Shown piece by piece: positions 37,001 through 44,178 of a stretch of DNA of 64,000 bases (within the stretch, counting starts at the first letter, position 1; each line of letters begins with the position of its first letter). The translations under genes were made by a program, and so were the position numbers. Under the pieces are notes generated by a model. That model had not been told where the DNA came from and did not search any database. It was given only the letters and a program-made list of their open reading frames with translations. Source of the DNA: Chitinophaga sp. (lineage in GTDB: Bacteria; Bacteroidota; Bacteroidia; Chitinophagales; Chitinophagaceae); contig NZ_JAGHZS010000012.1 in assembly GCF_017745275.1 (NCBI RefSeq), positions 118,687 to 182,686 on the forward strand, given 5' to 3'.

Positions 37001-37294
37001 TTGCTGCATGAAAAAGGGAAAGGTAAAGTCACCATTATCTTCAATAAAGTAGATAACCGCATTCGTTGTACCATAGAAGATAATGGTATTGGCAGAGAAA
37101 AATCTGCTGCCATGAAGCGGGTGAATAAACCCCGGCACCAGTCACGCGGACTGCAAATTACGAGAGATCGTTTGTCGCTGTATAACAGCCGCTTTAACGT
37201 AGATGCCAGCTTTGATATTGAAGATCTTACCGATGAGGAAGGAAAGGCAATGGGGACGCGGGTTAATCTATGGTTGCCGTTGATCGAGGAATAA
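34082..37294 (+). CDS. Sensor histidine kinase with two-component regulator propeller and LytS-type kinase domain
   Basis: 1070 residues from 34082; an upstream ATG at 34055 adds nine residues. The N-terminal helix (about 16-33) is followed by two large Reg_prop propellers with repeated DxxGxLWIGT units, e.g. DRDGHLWIGTDRG. A Y_Y_Y domain follows (about 720-810, YYYQLEGVDENWVLND). One membrane helix comes next (WFRLLCLLLAASLVYLYF), then a His_kinase domain: QMNPHFIFNALNSI with phospho-accepting His near 872, N-box IIQPFVENAIWHGLLHE, G-box EDNGIGREKS. The family senses nutrients or glycans from the periplasm. No LytTR-type response regulator is adjacent, so its partner lies elsewhere. Confidence 0.9.
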   Translation: MSLRCIKATAQRWQYAVRYVYYLLWMLAYIPASRAQQPGSLTYEFSHLDINNGLASNHVSAIMQDRKGFIWIASTALQRYDGTNLVTIASFDRVPGSIYYDDICLCEDRKGRIWMGTPDNIRVYDPVTDQVRALKISDKDIRPEGLQCSQIVQDHDGVIWATTHDGLLRFNEKAFNFQKATVIPEADRIQMMDAIMEDETGNLWISGKRGVYILDRQRKNLYSRTNNPEHLPVLDIDNTFKKIYTDAFHQIWLAGRSAQLYLYNPATRQLKNYVFDKPVGKQPSDKPVYGDAIFNIISDKEKHTWMATEKGGVFRYNNILKAFDLKIIANNADEKGFHYTYEANCFLTDRDGHLWIGTDRGVNILSLHNKTFRLLDDHTIFPAPIHERLPAGEVTGIYQATNGNVYVGYWGQGFARLSSDLNLIKNYVHNDGPPDITIPEERGLVWSFAELKDGTILVGQENGNLSLFNPATGKFIKHVTSPALYEQTLLQMKVENDTTVWIGLYKRGLASWNPERNTFQAFNELTDALKRPVSVMDIIPEGDSTLWLGTSSAGLIKFNTQTRKISLRESFAWNNTHVYNNITSLLRYNDSTLLAGTDHGLWIYNTRKHTYKPLLINNKLFDQWVLSMEKGAKGEIWFTTQYGFYRYFPEEYRVETFIQGDDIIDNSRKVRRRIVRLTNGELVVGASDHFVVFDPESLRVAPPPPDVTIINLKALDSIVLVQAALRDSTPIVLNYKQNFISIEFKSLQYHQERIRYYYQLEGVDENWVLNDNILVAKYTNLPPGNYVFKVRAVNTAGTFSENISRLKIYIKPAFWQTSWFRLLCLLLAASLVYLYFRLRISSIRKEAKQREAIQQQIAQLEMKALRAQMNPHFIFNALNSIQTFMMKSETEQALSYLSRFAKLIRNVLDNSQLNNITIAQEVSVLENYMELEKLRFTDEFEYEIIVDPSLDPHMVEVPTMIIQPFVENAIWHGLLHEKGKGKVTIIFNKVDNRIRCTIEDNGIGREKSAAMKRVNKPRHQSRGLQITRDRLSLYNSRFNVDASFDIEDLTDEEGKAMGTRVNLWLPLIEE

Positions 37295-37297
37295 GTT

Positions 37298-37424
37298 AAG
37301 CAGAAAGCAGAAAGCAAAAAGCAAAAAGCTATTATAGCGAATGAGCTAAGCGAGTATTTAAATTACCTATACGCTTACATCATTCGCTATAATAGCTTTT
37401 TGCTTTCTGCTTTCTGCTTTCTGC
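37298..37424. repeat. Long intergenic inverted repeat with AGC units, convergent gene boundary
   Basis: The inner arm 37321-37344 (24 bases) is an exact reverse complement of 37380-37403; adjoining GCAGAAAGCAGAAAGC repeats extend the pairing to about 45 bases with one mismatch. It separates the convergent kinase and nuclease genes and could end transcription from both sides. The core GCAAAAAGCTATTA also occurs at 7998-8011. Confidence 0.85.
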
Positions 37425-37431
37425 TTTCCAA

Positions 37432-38835
37432 CTAACTCAATCCCAGTTCATAATGACGTTCCGGAATTTCGATATCGAGGAATCCTTTTTTAAATAAGAA
37501 CTTTTTGAAAATCTGTTGTACGTCGTATTCACCATGTACCAGGAATAGTTTTTTCACTTCTTTAGGATCCTGGCAGGCCAGCCACTGGCTTAAATCTTCA
37601 TAGTCGCCGTGTGCACTCATAGAGCGGATTACGCCTACTTCCGCATTTACCTGGAAACGGGTACCGTAAATAGATACTTCTTTAGCGCCGCGCATGAGGC
37701 GTCCGCCGAGTGATTGAGGTTCGCAATAACCTACAATCAGGATAGTATTTTTCGGCTCATCAATGTTGTTGGCGATGTGGTGTTTTACACGACCCGCTTC
37801 CGCCATACCGGAGGCAGAGATGATCACGCAGGGTTCCTTGCGATAGTTCAGTGCTTTGGATTCATCTACTGATTTGATATAACGCAGGCCCGGGAAATCG
37901 AATGGATCATCGTCTGTTTTCAGTATGTTGGAAACTTCTCTGTTAAATACTTCCGGGTGTGCTTTGGTAACAGCGGTAGCTTCTGTAGACAGTGGGCTGT
38001 CTACAAAGATATCTACTTTCGGAAGCGTACCTTTGAGCTGCGCATTGTTCAGGGCGTACAATAGCTCCTGGGTGCGGCCTACGCTGAAAGCGGGGATGAT
38101 GAGTTTACCTCTTTTTTGTATGCAGGTTTCCCGGATGTAGCGCAGCAGCTCATCGTCTGCCGGTGCTGCATCGGCGTGCAGGGTGCTGCCGTAGGTAGAT
38201 TCTATCAGGATATAATCTGCCTGTGGGAAGGTAGCAGGTGATTTCAGGATGGCATCATTATACCGGCCTATATCGCCGCTGAAAGTGATTTGTTCTGTTT
38301 TGCCATTTTCGGTGATGCGCAGGTGTACGGAGGCAGCGCCTACAATGTGGCCGGCATCGGTAAACATGAGTTGCACATCCGGATCTATATTGGTCCAGTT
38401 GTTATAACCCATGGGCTTTAACGAGTTAATCGCAATTTTGGCATCTTCCACGCTGTACAGGGGTTGTACATAAGGAAGGCCTTCTTTGGCCATTTTTTTA
38501 TTCGTGAATTTTACATCATCTTCCTGTATTTCGGCAGAGTCCAGGAGCAGTATCTCTGTCATATCGCGGGTGGCGGGAGTACAGAAGATATCGCCCTTAT
38601 AGCCCATTTTCACGAGGCGGGGAATCAGGCCGGAATGGTCGATATGTGCATGCGATAACACCATGTAGGTAATGTCCTGTGGATCGAAGCCGAAGTCTCT
38701 GTTCATGGAATCGGTATCATGTCCCATACCCTGGAACATACCGCAATCCAATAAAATCTTTTTGCCATTCTTAAGTGTGATCAGGTGTTTTGATCCGGTA
38801 ACGGTGCGCGCAGCGCCATGAAATGCAATCTTCAT
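37432..38835 (-). CDS. MBL-fold beta-CASP exonuclease/RNase
   Basis: 467 residues of the Ysh1/CPSF-73-like beta-CASP group that processes RNA. The metal motif is SHAHIDHSGLIP, followed by TDAGHIVGAASV, FSGDIGRY and IIESTYGS. The beta-CASP domain carries SVGRTQELLY and ISASGMAEAGRVKHH, and the C-terminal motif is FQVNAEVGVIRSMSAHGDYEDL. The protein is complete and of usual length. The RNA substrate is unknown. Confidence 0.92.
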   Translation of the reverse strand: MKIAFHGAARTVTGSKHLITLKNGKKILLDCGMFQGMGHDTDSMNRDFGFDPQDITYMVLSHAHIDHSGLIPRLVKMGYKGDIFCTPATRDMTEILLLDSAEIQEDDVKFTNKKMAKEGLPYVQPLYSVEDAKIAINSLKPMGYNNWTNIDPDVQLMFTDAGHIVGAASVHLRITENGKTEQITFSGDIGRYNDAILKSPATFPQADYILIESTYGSTLHADAAPADDELLRYIRETCIQKRGKLIIPAFSVGRTQELLYALNNAQLKGTLPKVDIFVDSPLSTEATAVTKAHPEVFNREVSNILKTDDDPFDFPGLRYIKSVDESKALNYRKEPCVIISASGMAEAGRVKHHIANNIDEPKNTILIVGYCEPQSLGGRLMRGAKEVSIYGTRFQVNAEVGVIRSMSAHGDYEDLSQWLACQDPKEVKKLFLVHGEYDVQQIFKKFLFKKGFLDIEIPERHYELGLS

Positions 38836-38867
38836 ATCATTGTTTTAGGGTGAATGGATTCACCATT

Positions 38868-39377
38868 TTACGATTTGCTTTTAAATGACCAGGTGATGGC
38901 GAAAGAGGCAATTAGTATGCCGTCTTTGTCTCTTCCTTCGCTATGGAGCGTAACGGTTTCAGGTGCATCATTGTTCAGTGCTCTTTCCAGTGCAGCTCTC
39001 AACAGCGGTAGTTCTGAACAGGTAAACCGGGTAAGACCGGTCGCTTTTTTTACGAAAGTTGATTCCATACCGGTAACGAGCATGGATATACGCCGCGGGG
39101 CACTTTGAACATACATCATGGCAGGCAGACCAGTACTCAGTTCTGCAGCCATCGACAAACACGCGAAATAAGTTGACCGGAAAGGATTTTGCGACAACCA
39201 ACGAAAAGGTACGGAAGTAACACAGGTGTTGGTTTCCAGCGACTGTACCCGTACACCGGCCAGCCAGGCTGCAGGAAGTTTCCAGAACAGGTAGGCCGAA
39301 AACTTAAACGGATGCAGTGCAAACTTTTGAAAAGCTTGTACCGCATCCGTATTAAAAGTGGTAGCGCCGTTATCCAT
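38868..39377 (-). CDS. DUF4442-type hot-dog protein, probable thioesterase
   Basis: 169 residues, predicted hot-dog fold. KLPAAWLAGVRVQSLETNTC near residue 33 and FRSTYFACLSMAAELSTGLPA near residue 67 match the DUF4442 pattern. Relatives are putative acyl-CoA thioesterases; no substrate can be named. The thioredoxin-like gene lies 7 bases upstream on the same strand, so the two are probably co-transcribed. Confidence 0.8.
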   Translation of the reverse strand: MDNGATTFNTDAVQAFQKFALHPFKFSAYLFWKLPAAWLAGVRVQSLETNTCVTSVPFRWLSQNPFRSTYFACLSMAAELSTGLPAMMYVQSAPRRISMLVTGMESTFVKKATGLTRFTCSELPLLRAALERALNNDAPETVTLHSEGRDKDGILIASFAITWSFKSKS

Positions 39378-39384
39378 GACGATG

Positions 39385-39888
39385 TTATTCGTTGATATAG
39401 TGGGAGGGCTGTAATGCTGACGGTGACCATTGTTTCAGGAACTCTTCCACTTTCTTCTTATCATAGGAATCAGCAGATTCCAGTAAGCCGGAGTTCTGAG
39501 TATGTAAGCGGTTGCCTTTTGCATCCAGTATTACCAGCACAGGGAATCCAAATCGCTGGGGAAATCCCAGCTCTTTCAATACCGGCAGGTTCTTGTTTTC
39601 CTTGCTGTAGTTCAGGTGATATACCACGTAGTTATTATTCATGGTGGCTTTCAGTTCGGCGTCATCTTCAATAAACTTATACAGTCTTTTGCACCAGATA
39701 CACCAGTTGCCACCAATTTGCAGCAGCACATGTTTATTTTCTTTAGCGGCTTGTTGTTGAGCGGCAGCAATATCCGCTTTGGCATCGGCAGTTGGATTAT
39801 AAATGTGTTCCAGGTCGTGAGTTTGCGCCTGGGTAACAGGAATTGCAAAGGCGAAACTCAATAGCAACAACAAAACATACTTCTTCAT
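39385..39888 (-). CDS. Exported thioredoxin-family protein
   Basis: 167 residues with a signal peptide (YVLLLLLSFAFAIPVTQAQ). The thioredoxin fold shows VLLQIGGNWCIWCKRLYKFI, with redox pair CIWC, and a cis-Pro in FGFPVLVILDAKGNRL. It resembles DUF255/DsbD-type C-terminal thioredoxins that reduce or isomerise periplasmic disulfides. It sits 28 bases downstream of ppk1, so it may be the third gene of a ppk1 operon. Confidence 0.85.
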   Translation of the reverse strand: MKKYVLLLLLSFAFAIPVTQAQTHDLEHIYNPTADAKADIAAAQQQAAKENKHVLLQIGGNWCIWCKRLYKFIEDDAELKATMNNNYVVYHLNYSKENKNLPVLKELGFPQRFGFPVLVILDAKGNRLHTQNSGLLESADSYDKKKVEEFLKQWSPSALQPSHYINE

Positions 39889-39916
39889 AAAAATCGATTA
39901 TATCAGGATATCTAAT

Positions 39917-41908
39917 TTACATTATATTTTGCACATAAGCCTGAATGGCTTGTTGGGCGGTATGCGGGTCGCTGATTTGCAGGCGCACAATATCTTTCAG
40001 CTGTTGTTGCAGGGCCGGTGCATATATGGGTACACATACTTCTATGCGGCGATGCAGGTTACGGTTCATCCAATCTGCAGAGCCCATGTATACTTCTTCC
40101 TGGTTATTATTATGGAAGATGAATACGCGGGCATGTTCAAGGTAACGGTCTACGATGCGGATGATGCGGATATGCCGGCTCTCCGGGATGTCTGGTACCA
40201 GGCAATTGATGCTGCGTACCAGGAGATCAACCTGTACACCAGCCATACTGGCTTCATATAACTTGTTGATCATCCCTCTTTCCTGCAGGTTATTTATCTT
40301 GATGATGATATGCGCCGGCTTCCCTTCCCGGGCATATTTAATTTCCCGGTCTATCAGCTCTGTAAAGCGCGAAGTCATATTAAACTGCGCTACCAGCAAG
40401 TGTTCGAACTGCAAAAATTGATAGGCCACTGGTTGTTCCCTGCTTTGGAGGTAGAGGAACAGCAATTCCATCTCCCGTGTAATGCCTATATGGCTGGTAA
40501 ACAACACATGGTCCGTATAAAAACGGGCGGTGCTTTCATTAAAGTTTCCCGTAGCAATTAAGCCGCAATAGTCCCACTGGTAGCCGCGATTACGCTTAAC
40601 CAATGCAGTTTTGGCATGAACTTTCATGCCTGGGATGCTATAGATCAGCTTTACACCAGCTTCTTTCATCCGCTTTGCCCAGCGGATGTTGTTGGCTTCA
40701 TCAAAGCGGGCTTTGAGTTCCACAAACACTGTCACCTTTTTCCCGTTTTTAGCGGCGCTGATCAGCGCCTGCGCTATCTGGGAGCCGGAAGCGATCCGGT
40801 ACAACGTTACATAAATCTCTGCTACATCCGGATCTGTGGCGGCTTCACTGAAAAAGCGCAAAATATAATCATAGCGTTGATAGGGAAGATGTACCAGCAA
40901 GTCCTGTTGTAGTACCAGGTCCAGCAGGCGATCCGTGGTGGCGGCTGTTTTATTTTCAGCAGGAATCACCTTCGGATAGTCTGCATTGGATAATCCCGGA
41001 GGCTGTGGCAGGCTGGATAAGTCTTTCAGGTTATGATAGCGTCCACCCTGTACCAGTTCATCTTCCTGCACATCAAATTGCTGCGCGAGGAAATGGAGTA
41101 GGGGAAGGGGCGTACGGGCGTCATAAAGGAAACGGGTAGGCACACCTAACTCACGTTTACGGATCAACGTTTCTACTTCTTCGAGTATATCGCCTTTCAC
41201 TTCATCCATATCAATGTCGGCGTTGCGTGTAAGTTTCACGCTGTAGCAGGCATCCACGGTATAGTCCGGGAAAAGATAGTCCAGGTGCGTGCGGATCACA
41301 TCATCCAGGAATGCGATATAGTGTCTGCCTTCCAGTGACGGCAGTTGTAAAAACCGGGGTAGGGATCCCGGAATATTTACTACCACATATTCCTGTACGG
41401 CCGGATTGCTTTTAGGAACCAGCGTTACCGCCAGGTATAGTGCATTGTTTTCCAGGAACAGTTTCTTCGGTTTGCCGGTCAGCCATACAGGTTGAAGGTA
41501 AGCGAGGATAGTGCTCAGGAAATAGTTTTTGGTAAAGTCATGATGTGCTTCCAGCAAAGGCTGGTTATAGTACAGTTGTACTCCCTGAGACAATAATGCT
41601 GGCAGCACACTACCAGTAAATATTTGTCCATATTCCTGCTGTTGCCGGTTTATCTCTCCCAGCACTTCCGTCAGGGTATTGGTGCTGACAGATTCATTTT
41701 CACCCACTGCCGGATCATTTTCCAATACTTTGTTAATGGCTAATACAGCAGGCATTCTTACCCGGAAAAACTCATCCAGGTTAGAGGAGAAAATAGAGAG
41801 AAATTTAATTCTTTCGTATAGTGGTACCTGTTGGTTTGCGGCCATCAGTAATACCCGGTAATTAAAAGACAACCAACTAAGGTCGCGGTTATAGAAAGGA
41901 ACGCCCAT
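39917..41908 (-). CDS. ppk1: Polyphosphate kinase 1
   Basis: 663 residues, slightly short for PPK1 (about 690). It polymerises the gamma-phosphate of ATP into polyphosphate. The N-domain shows FYNRDLSWLSFNYRVL and FLSIFSSNLDEFFRVR. The catalytic PLD-like halves show YVTLYRIASGSQIAQAL, IYSIPGMKVHAKTALV with the probable phospho-accepting His near 431, ATGNFNESTARFY, and the second site YLEHARVFIFHNN and GSADWMNRNLHRRIE. The upstream HD-PycTM gene ends 6 bases before its start, so the two are almost certainly co-transcribed. No exopolyphosphatase gene is adjacent. Confidence 0.96.
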   Translation of the reverse strand: MGVPFYNRDLSWLSFNYRVLLMAANQQVPLYERIKFLSIFSSNLDEFFRVRMPAVLAINKVLENDPAVGENESVSTNTLTEVLGEINRQQQEYGQIFTGSVLPALLSQGVQLYYNQPLLEAHHDFTKNYFLSTILAYLQPVWLTGKPKKLFLENNALYLAVTLVPKSNPAVQEYVVVNIPGSLPRFLQLPSLEGRHYIAFLDDVIRTHLDYLFPDYTVDACYSVKLTRNADIDMDEVKGDILEEVETLIRKRELGVPTRFLYDARTPLPLLHFLAQQFDVQEDELVQGGRYHNLKDLSSLPQPPGLSNADYPKVIPAENKTAATTDRLLDLVLQQDLLVHLPYQRYDYILRFFSEAATDPDVAEIYVTLYRIASGSQIAQALISAAKNGKKVTVFVELKARFDEANNIRWAKRMKEAGVKLIYSIPGMKVHAKTALVKRNRGYQWDYCGLIATGNFNESTARFYTDHVLFTSHIGITREMELLFLYLQSREQPVAYQFLQFEHLLVAQFNMTSRFTELIDREIKYAREGKPAHIIIKINNLQERGMINKLYEASMAGVQVDLLVRSINCLVPDIPESRHIRIIRIVDRYLEHARVFIFHNNNQEEVYMGSADWMNRNLHRRIEVCVPIYAPALQQQLKDIVRLQISDPHTAQQAIQAYVQNIM

Positions 41909-41914
41909 GAATCA

Positions 41915-43165
41915 TTATGCTTTTACCGGGAAGAAAATGGCTGCCACCAAAAATGCGAGTACAGAAATGATCAGGCCAAACATGAAAATATTATAGGAAA
42001 TGCGCAGCAGTTTGTATTTATGACCTAACACTACGCCAAGAAAGTAAATGTCGCGGGTCATGCTGCTGTAAAGGAAATCAGCGTCATTCATCATCTGTTT
42101 CATCCCCCATTGGTATTCTTCCAGGTGCATTTTATAGAAGTTGCCGAAGAACAGCAGGTTGGCATCTTTCTTTTCAATATCTGTTTTTGTAAACACACCG
42201 CTGGTAACATTCGGACGGGTAGCCAGTACGGAAAATATCACGGTTAACACCGCAGTGGTCAGGAAGATGATAGAAGGGATGATCATGTTGGGATAATCTT
42301 CCAGTCTTCTTACCAATACACTCAATATCACGGAAATGATAATGGAGTTCACGGAAATCATGATATGTGCTTTACTGTCGGCCATGGAGCTGAGGCGGAT
42401 GTGATTGGTGGAAGTTGTTCTGAACATGGTTTCCACGCCACGCTCCGGCTTTTGTTCTTTCCCTTTCTTTTTCTTCACCTTTTCTTTCACGGTGGTGGCG
42501 GTTGCAGACGCAGGGGAGGTAGTTGTATCTGGAGTATCGGCCGTTTCTTCCGCCATTTCAGCAGATTTCTTTTCCAGCTTTTTTTGCAGCTTCGCCAGGT
42601 TTTCCTCTTTTTGTTGCTTGAACAGGGTTTGGGCGTAGTCAGTCCAGTAATGATGGGCAGTTAAGAAAGCGATATTATTGGTCAGCCATTTAATACCGGG
42701 TATTTCCATTTGGTAGGTCAGTTCCAGTTCCTGCCGGAGTAACTTGTTGCGATCGGAAAATTCTTTGGAGCCAAGGTGTGACAGGTCCGCATCACAAACG
42801 ATTTGTTCTATGAGGGTATGTGGCGACTGTGGCATTTTGGTGGCCATGATGGCTCCCTGTACCATGGTCTGAACATTTTCCGGTACCTGTTGTTGCTGTA
42901 AAAACTGCAGGGCTTCTTTGGCGCCGTTTTCTTCATGTACTTTTCCCTCTCCCACCAAATAGCCGGCATCATGGAACCAGGCAGCAACGTATACCGCCAG
43001 TAGTTCATCGTCCTGTAAACGATAGTGGGCGGCAATCTGGCCAGCCACCTGCACTACATGTTGCGTGTGAATGAGATTATGGTATACCAGGTTAGGGTGG
43101 GGATGTTGCTGATATTGAGCCAGCACATAATCCCGGGCTGCATCTATGATAACATTGTTTTGCAT
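41915..43165 (-). CDS. HD-domain phosphohydrolase fused to Pycsar-type membrane effector (PycTM/DUF5706)
   Basis: 416 residues. An N-terminal HD domain (about 1-190) has HNLIHTQHV, WFHDAGYLVGEG with the HD pair at 65-66, and the distal Asp in CDADLSHLG. A Lys-, Glu- and Thr-rich linker (about 195-245) leads to NHIRLSSMADSKAHIMISVN, the start of the PycTM (DUF5706) domain, with three hydrophobic helices (about 268-290, 297-320, 390-412). PycTM proteins of Pycsar defence systems sense cCMP or cUMP and disrupt the membrane. There is no pyrimidine cyclase gene in the window. Co-transcription with ppk1 suggests a physiological link instead. Alternatively the HD domain degrades the signal. Confidence 0.85.
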   Translation of the reverse strand: MQNNVIIDAARDYVLAQYQQHPHPNLVYHNLIHTQHVVQVAGQIAAHYRLQDDELLAVYVAAWFHDAGYLVGEGKVHEENGAKEALQFLQQQQVPENVQTMVQGAIMATKMPQSPHTLIEQIVCDADLSHLGSKEFSDRNKLLRQELELTYQMEIPGIKWLTNNIAFLTAHHYWTDYAQTLFKQQKEENLAKLQKKLEKKSAEMAEETADTPDTTTSPASATATTVKEKVKKKKGKEQKPERGVETMFRTTSTNHIRLSSMADSKAHIMISVNSIIISVILSVLVRRLEDYPNMIIPSIIFLTTAVLTVIFSVLATRPNVTSGVFTKTDIEKKDANLLFFGNFYKMHLEEYQWGMKQMMNDADFLYSSMTRDIYFLGVVLGHKYKLLRISYNIFMFGLIISVLAFLVAAIFFPVKA

Positions 43166-43326
43166 ATGGAAGATGAAAATTAAAATAAGGAATGGTGAAA
43201 AGCAATCTATGTGTCCTGCTTTTCAGTGTGCATATAACGACCAGTTCACCATTTCGCGTATACAAATCGCAATTGTAACCTAAGTTACTGCATTTTTGAG
43301 TTAAATTTATGCTATAAAGTTACACT

Positions 43327-44178
43327 ATGGACGTCCGGATCGGGTTAATCTTTCTTCTCTTCCTCCTGTCATGTAATGCTTACAGCGACAGGGAACAAAA
43401 AGTATATGCGTCGCCTGCAGGCTATGATTTAAAAGAGCCGGTACGTTATCGGCTGCGGGAGTCTATGCAGGAAATCTCTGGTATCGAACTGTTTCCCGAT
43501 GAACATAAAATCATGGCTATTAACGACGAGGAAGGCCGGATCTATGAGGTAGACGTGGCCACCACTAAACCATATCCGTATTATAAATTCGCCAAAAACG
43601 GCGACTATGAAGATATTTGTCGTACCGACAGTGGCTGGTTTGTACTGAAAAGCAGCGGCTCCCTGTTTCATGTGCATGGCCTGTTCACCGACAGCGTGTA
43701 TTCAGATCACTACAAGCTGGAGAAAACAGGCAAAAAGGAATTTGAAACCACTTACTATGATAGCGCCAAAAACAGTATCGTCATGGTATGTAAGAATTGT
43801 GAAGATGATAAAAAGGTTGGGATGACCAGCGCCTATCGGTTCGACCTGGCTACCAAAACATTTGATACTTCTGCCATTTATCGTTTCGATAACCGGGAAA
43901 TTGCCAAACTGGTGGGCTCAGATATGCGGTTCTTTAAGCCGTCTGCTGCTGCCATCCATCCGATTGAGAAAAGACTGTATATCGTGGCATCTGTGAATGG
44001 CCTGCTGGTAATTTCCGACCTGCAGGGCCATGTACAGGAAGCGTATAACTTAAAACATCGGTTATTTTTGCAGCCGGAAGGCATTGCTTTTGCACCTAAC
44101 GGCGATATGTATATTTCTAACGAAGGGGGGTATGACGGTGCCGCCAATATTCTCAAATTTACCTACAAGTCCAAATGA
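43327..44178 (+). CDS. SdiA-regulated-domain (YjiK-like) lipoprotein
   Basis: 283 residues with an apparent lipoprotein signal (MDVRIGLIFLLFLLSC, Cys 16). The body is a beta-propeller-like fold with REsMQEISGIELFPDEHKIMAIND at about 45 and LQPEGIAFAPNGDMYISNEGG near the end; this matches the SdiA-regulated domain (PF06977-like), relatives of which may act as calcium-binding lactonase-like propellers. It overlaps the next gene by four bases (ATGA), so both are translated together. Confidence 0.8.
   Translation: MDVRIGLIFLLFLLSCNAYSDREQKVYASPAGYDLKEPVRYRLRESMQEISGIELFPDEHKIMAINDEEGRIYEVDVATTKPYPYYKFAKNGDYEDICRTDSGWFVLKSSGSLFHVHGLFTDSVYSDHYKLEKTGKKEFETTYYDSAKNSIVMVCKNCEDDKKVGMTSAYRFDLATKTFDTSAIYRFDNREIAKLVGSDMRFFKPSAAAIHPIEKRLYIVASVNGLLVISDLQGHVQEAYNLKHRLFLQPEGIAFAPNGDMYISNEGGYDGAANILKFTYKSK

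Noticed and set aside
37298..37424. CRISPR array, from the short AGC-containing repeats
   Set aside because: Repeats are 7-9 bases with no unique spacers and no cas genes nearby.
41915..43165. Complete Pycsar defence system
   Set aside because: No pyrimidine cyclase gene is found near the PycTM-like fusion, and the surroundings are housekeeping genes.
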